Shown here: positions 5,898 to 5,965 of the stretch, piece by piece
How the letters are laid out: the number at the start of each line of letters is the position of its first letter
Numbering within the stretch: the stretch's first letter is position 1
Source of the DNA: Verrucomicrobiota bacterium
Lineage (GTDB): Bacteria > Verrucomicrobiota > Verrucomicrobiia > Opitutales > Opitutaceae
NCBI GenBank assembly: GCA_023433275.1
Contig: JAEZDN010000027.1
Location: 1 to 5,965 of the forward strand
Length of the DNA stretch: 5,965 bases
Reading direction: 5' to 3'
The notes under the pieces: generated by a model
The model's input: the letters and a program-made list of their open reading frames with translations, nothing else
Databases searched by the model: none
What the model was told of the DNA's origin: nothing
Made by a program: the position numbers and the translations under genes

Positions 5898-5920
5898 TAA
5901 GTAGTTTAATAGACTACTTA
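5898..5920 (-). promoter_or_regulatory. Operator-like dyad at the head of the lyase operon
   Basis: TAAGTAGT (5898-5905) and ACTACTTA (5913-5920) are exact reverse complements around a 7-base AT-rich spacer. The site ends 11 bp before the heparinase-like start codon. On the minus strand the spacer includes TATTAA (5911-5906), a possible -10 element, which would put transcription start only about a dozen bases before the ATG. A protein bound here would block RNA polymerase, so repression is the simplest reading. No matching -35 is evident. A shortened version of the dyad occurs at 1229-1244. Confidence 0.55.
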
Positions 5921-5948
5921 GGGATTGGGGAGGGGAGCGGAGAGCAGG

Positions 5949-5965
5949 GCCGGTATGTGACCGGC
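5949..5965. other. Hairpin at the right window edge
   Basis: GCCGG (5949-5953) pairs with CCGGC (5961-5965) across a 7-base loop. The structure reaches the window edge and may continue. It could be the end of a neighbouring terminator or part of the operon's upstream regulatory region. Confidence 0.25.

Overview
The window is G+C-rich (roughly two thirds by eye) and carries four protein genes. The gene content is secreted uronate-polysaccharide lyases of the DUF4962/heparinase II and alginate-lyase types plus a xylose-isomerase-like barrel protein. Together with REP-like palindromes and start codons that lack Shine-Dalgarno sequences, this suggests a polysaccharide-degrading Verrucomicrobiota bacterium, possibly Opitutaceae. 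That assignment rests on family resemblance and style, not on a marker gene.

Layout. Positions 1-345 hold no gene I can defend, only a 10-bp inverted repeat (70-112) and a GC-rich hairpin. At 346-1143 (+) lies a cytoplasmic sugar isomerase/epimerase-like TIM-barrel protein. Positions 1144-1570 form a convergent gap with an AT-rich perfect palindrome (1231-1244), a REPIN-like pair of inverted hairpins (1330-1403) and a weak hairpin next to the esterase stop. On the minus strand, reading right to left, three exported proteins follow one another: a heparinase II/III-type lyase (5886-3760), an alginate-lyase-family protein (3635-2505) and an alpha/beta-hydrolase esterase (2494-1571). The first gap is 124 bp and full of hairpins; the second is only 10 bp. 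A 23-bp dyad lies just upstream of the first of these genes, and the end of the window (5921-5965) is non-coding.

How the genes may work together. The minus-strand trio looks like one transcription unit for breaking down an acidic, uronic-acid-containing polysaccharide outside the cytoplasm. Two eliminative lyases would cut the chain and the esterase would remove ester groups. The substrate (alginate, glucuronan, a heparin-like glycan or another polyuronate) cannot be fixed from sequence alone. The convergent TIM-barrel gene could act on released sugars, but nothing ties it to the operon except proximity and a related palindrome.

The most notable non-coding signals are: (i) two AT-rich dyads sharing an 11-bp core, one at the operon head and one orphaned in the convergent gap; (ii) a REP-like palindrome inside the signal-peptide coding region of the esterase; and (iii) a repeat-packed leader in front of the alginate-lyase gene. 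I found no rRNA, tRNA, CRISPR array, transposase or convincing new defence system.
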